From NCBI GenBank assembly GCA_032358255.1, contig JAULBX010025741.1:26449-56747 (forward strand): a DNA stretch of 30,299 nucleotides, given 5' to 3'. The stretch comes from Heterotrichella gracilis. Taxonomy: Eukaryota; Sar; Xanthophyceae; Tribonematales; Xanthonemataceae. Below the pieces are notes generated by a model, which was not told the DNA's origin, ran no database searches, and saw only the letters and a list, made by a program, of their open reading frames with translations. The position numbers were made by a program, and so were the translations under genes. Shown here piece after piece: positions 30,233 through 30,299 of the stretch (position 1 is its first letter; each line of letters starts with the position of its first letter).

Positions 30233-30299
30233 CTTAAAACCCCTTCTTAGGATTAGGGCCACCAAATTGATGCACTTCAATGCACATACCCCCCCCCCC

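Overview
The window is nuclear DNA of a eukaryote, most likely a chlorophyte green alga (possibly Chlamydomonadales/Volvocales; this placement is inference). The reasons are many short exons with GT-AG junctions, plant-type telomere-like CCCTAAA/TTTAGGG blocks scattered through introns, PAN/Apple-like cysteine domains joined to a tyrosine-kinase-like (TKL) kinase, and microsatellite-rich coding sequence. I see no bacterial operon, rRNA, tRNA or CRISPR array. Gene models were built by hand from splice sites, reading phase and protein pattern.

Layout. (1) 336-16878, minus strand: a receptor-like protein kinase of 16 visible exons, 954 residues in one unbroken frame. In order it has a signal peptide, PAN/Apple-like cysteine modules, a Ser/Thr/Gly/Asn-rich stalk, one transmembrane helix, a basic juxtamembrane segment and a TKL kinase that leaves the left edge just after the DVG motif. 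(2) 16879-19059: a divergent intergenic region with no convincing gene. (3) 19060-20851, plus strand: a four-exon SOUL/heme-binding-family protein of 334 residues with an N-terminal membrane anchor. (4) 20852-22251: mostly non-coding. (5) 22252-26705, minus strand: an 11-exon coiled-coil protein of about 907 residues with a long low-complexity tail. (6) 26706-28759: intergenic. (7) 28760-30232, minus strand: the C-terminal exons of an AT-hook protein with a Gln/Tyr/Pro-rich tail; its 5' end is off the right edge.

The most striking feature is architectural. Many exons have two to four decayed, partial tandem copies in the flanking introns, mostly spaced about 180-220 bp apart. All three minus-strand genes show this, and telomere-like blocks often sit within tens of bases of the copied exon edges. 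The large introns also carry many long inverted repeats that would fold into strong hairpins, plus a fold-back repeat array at 11.0-12.3 kb. These suggest a local duplication process of roughly nucleosomal period, and possible small-RNA precursors. I found no evidence that the four genes share a pathway. The kinase is a candidate cell-surface sensor, the SOUL protein a candidate membrane-tethered heme or tetrapyrrole binder, and the AT-hook protein a candidate nuclear DNA-binding factor.
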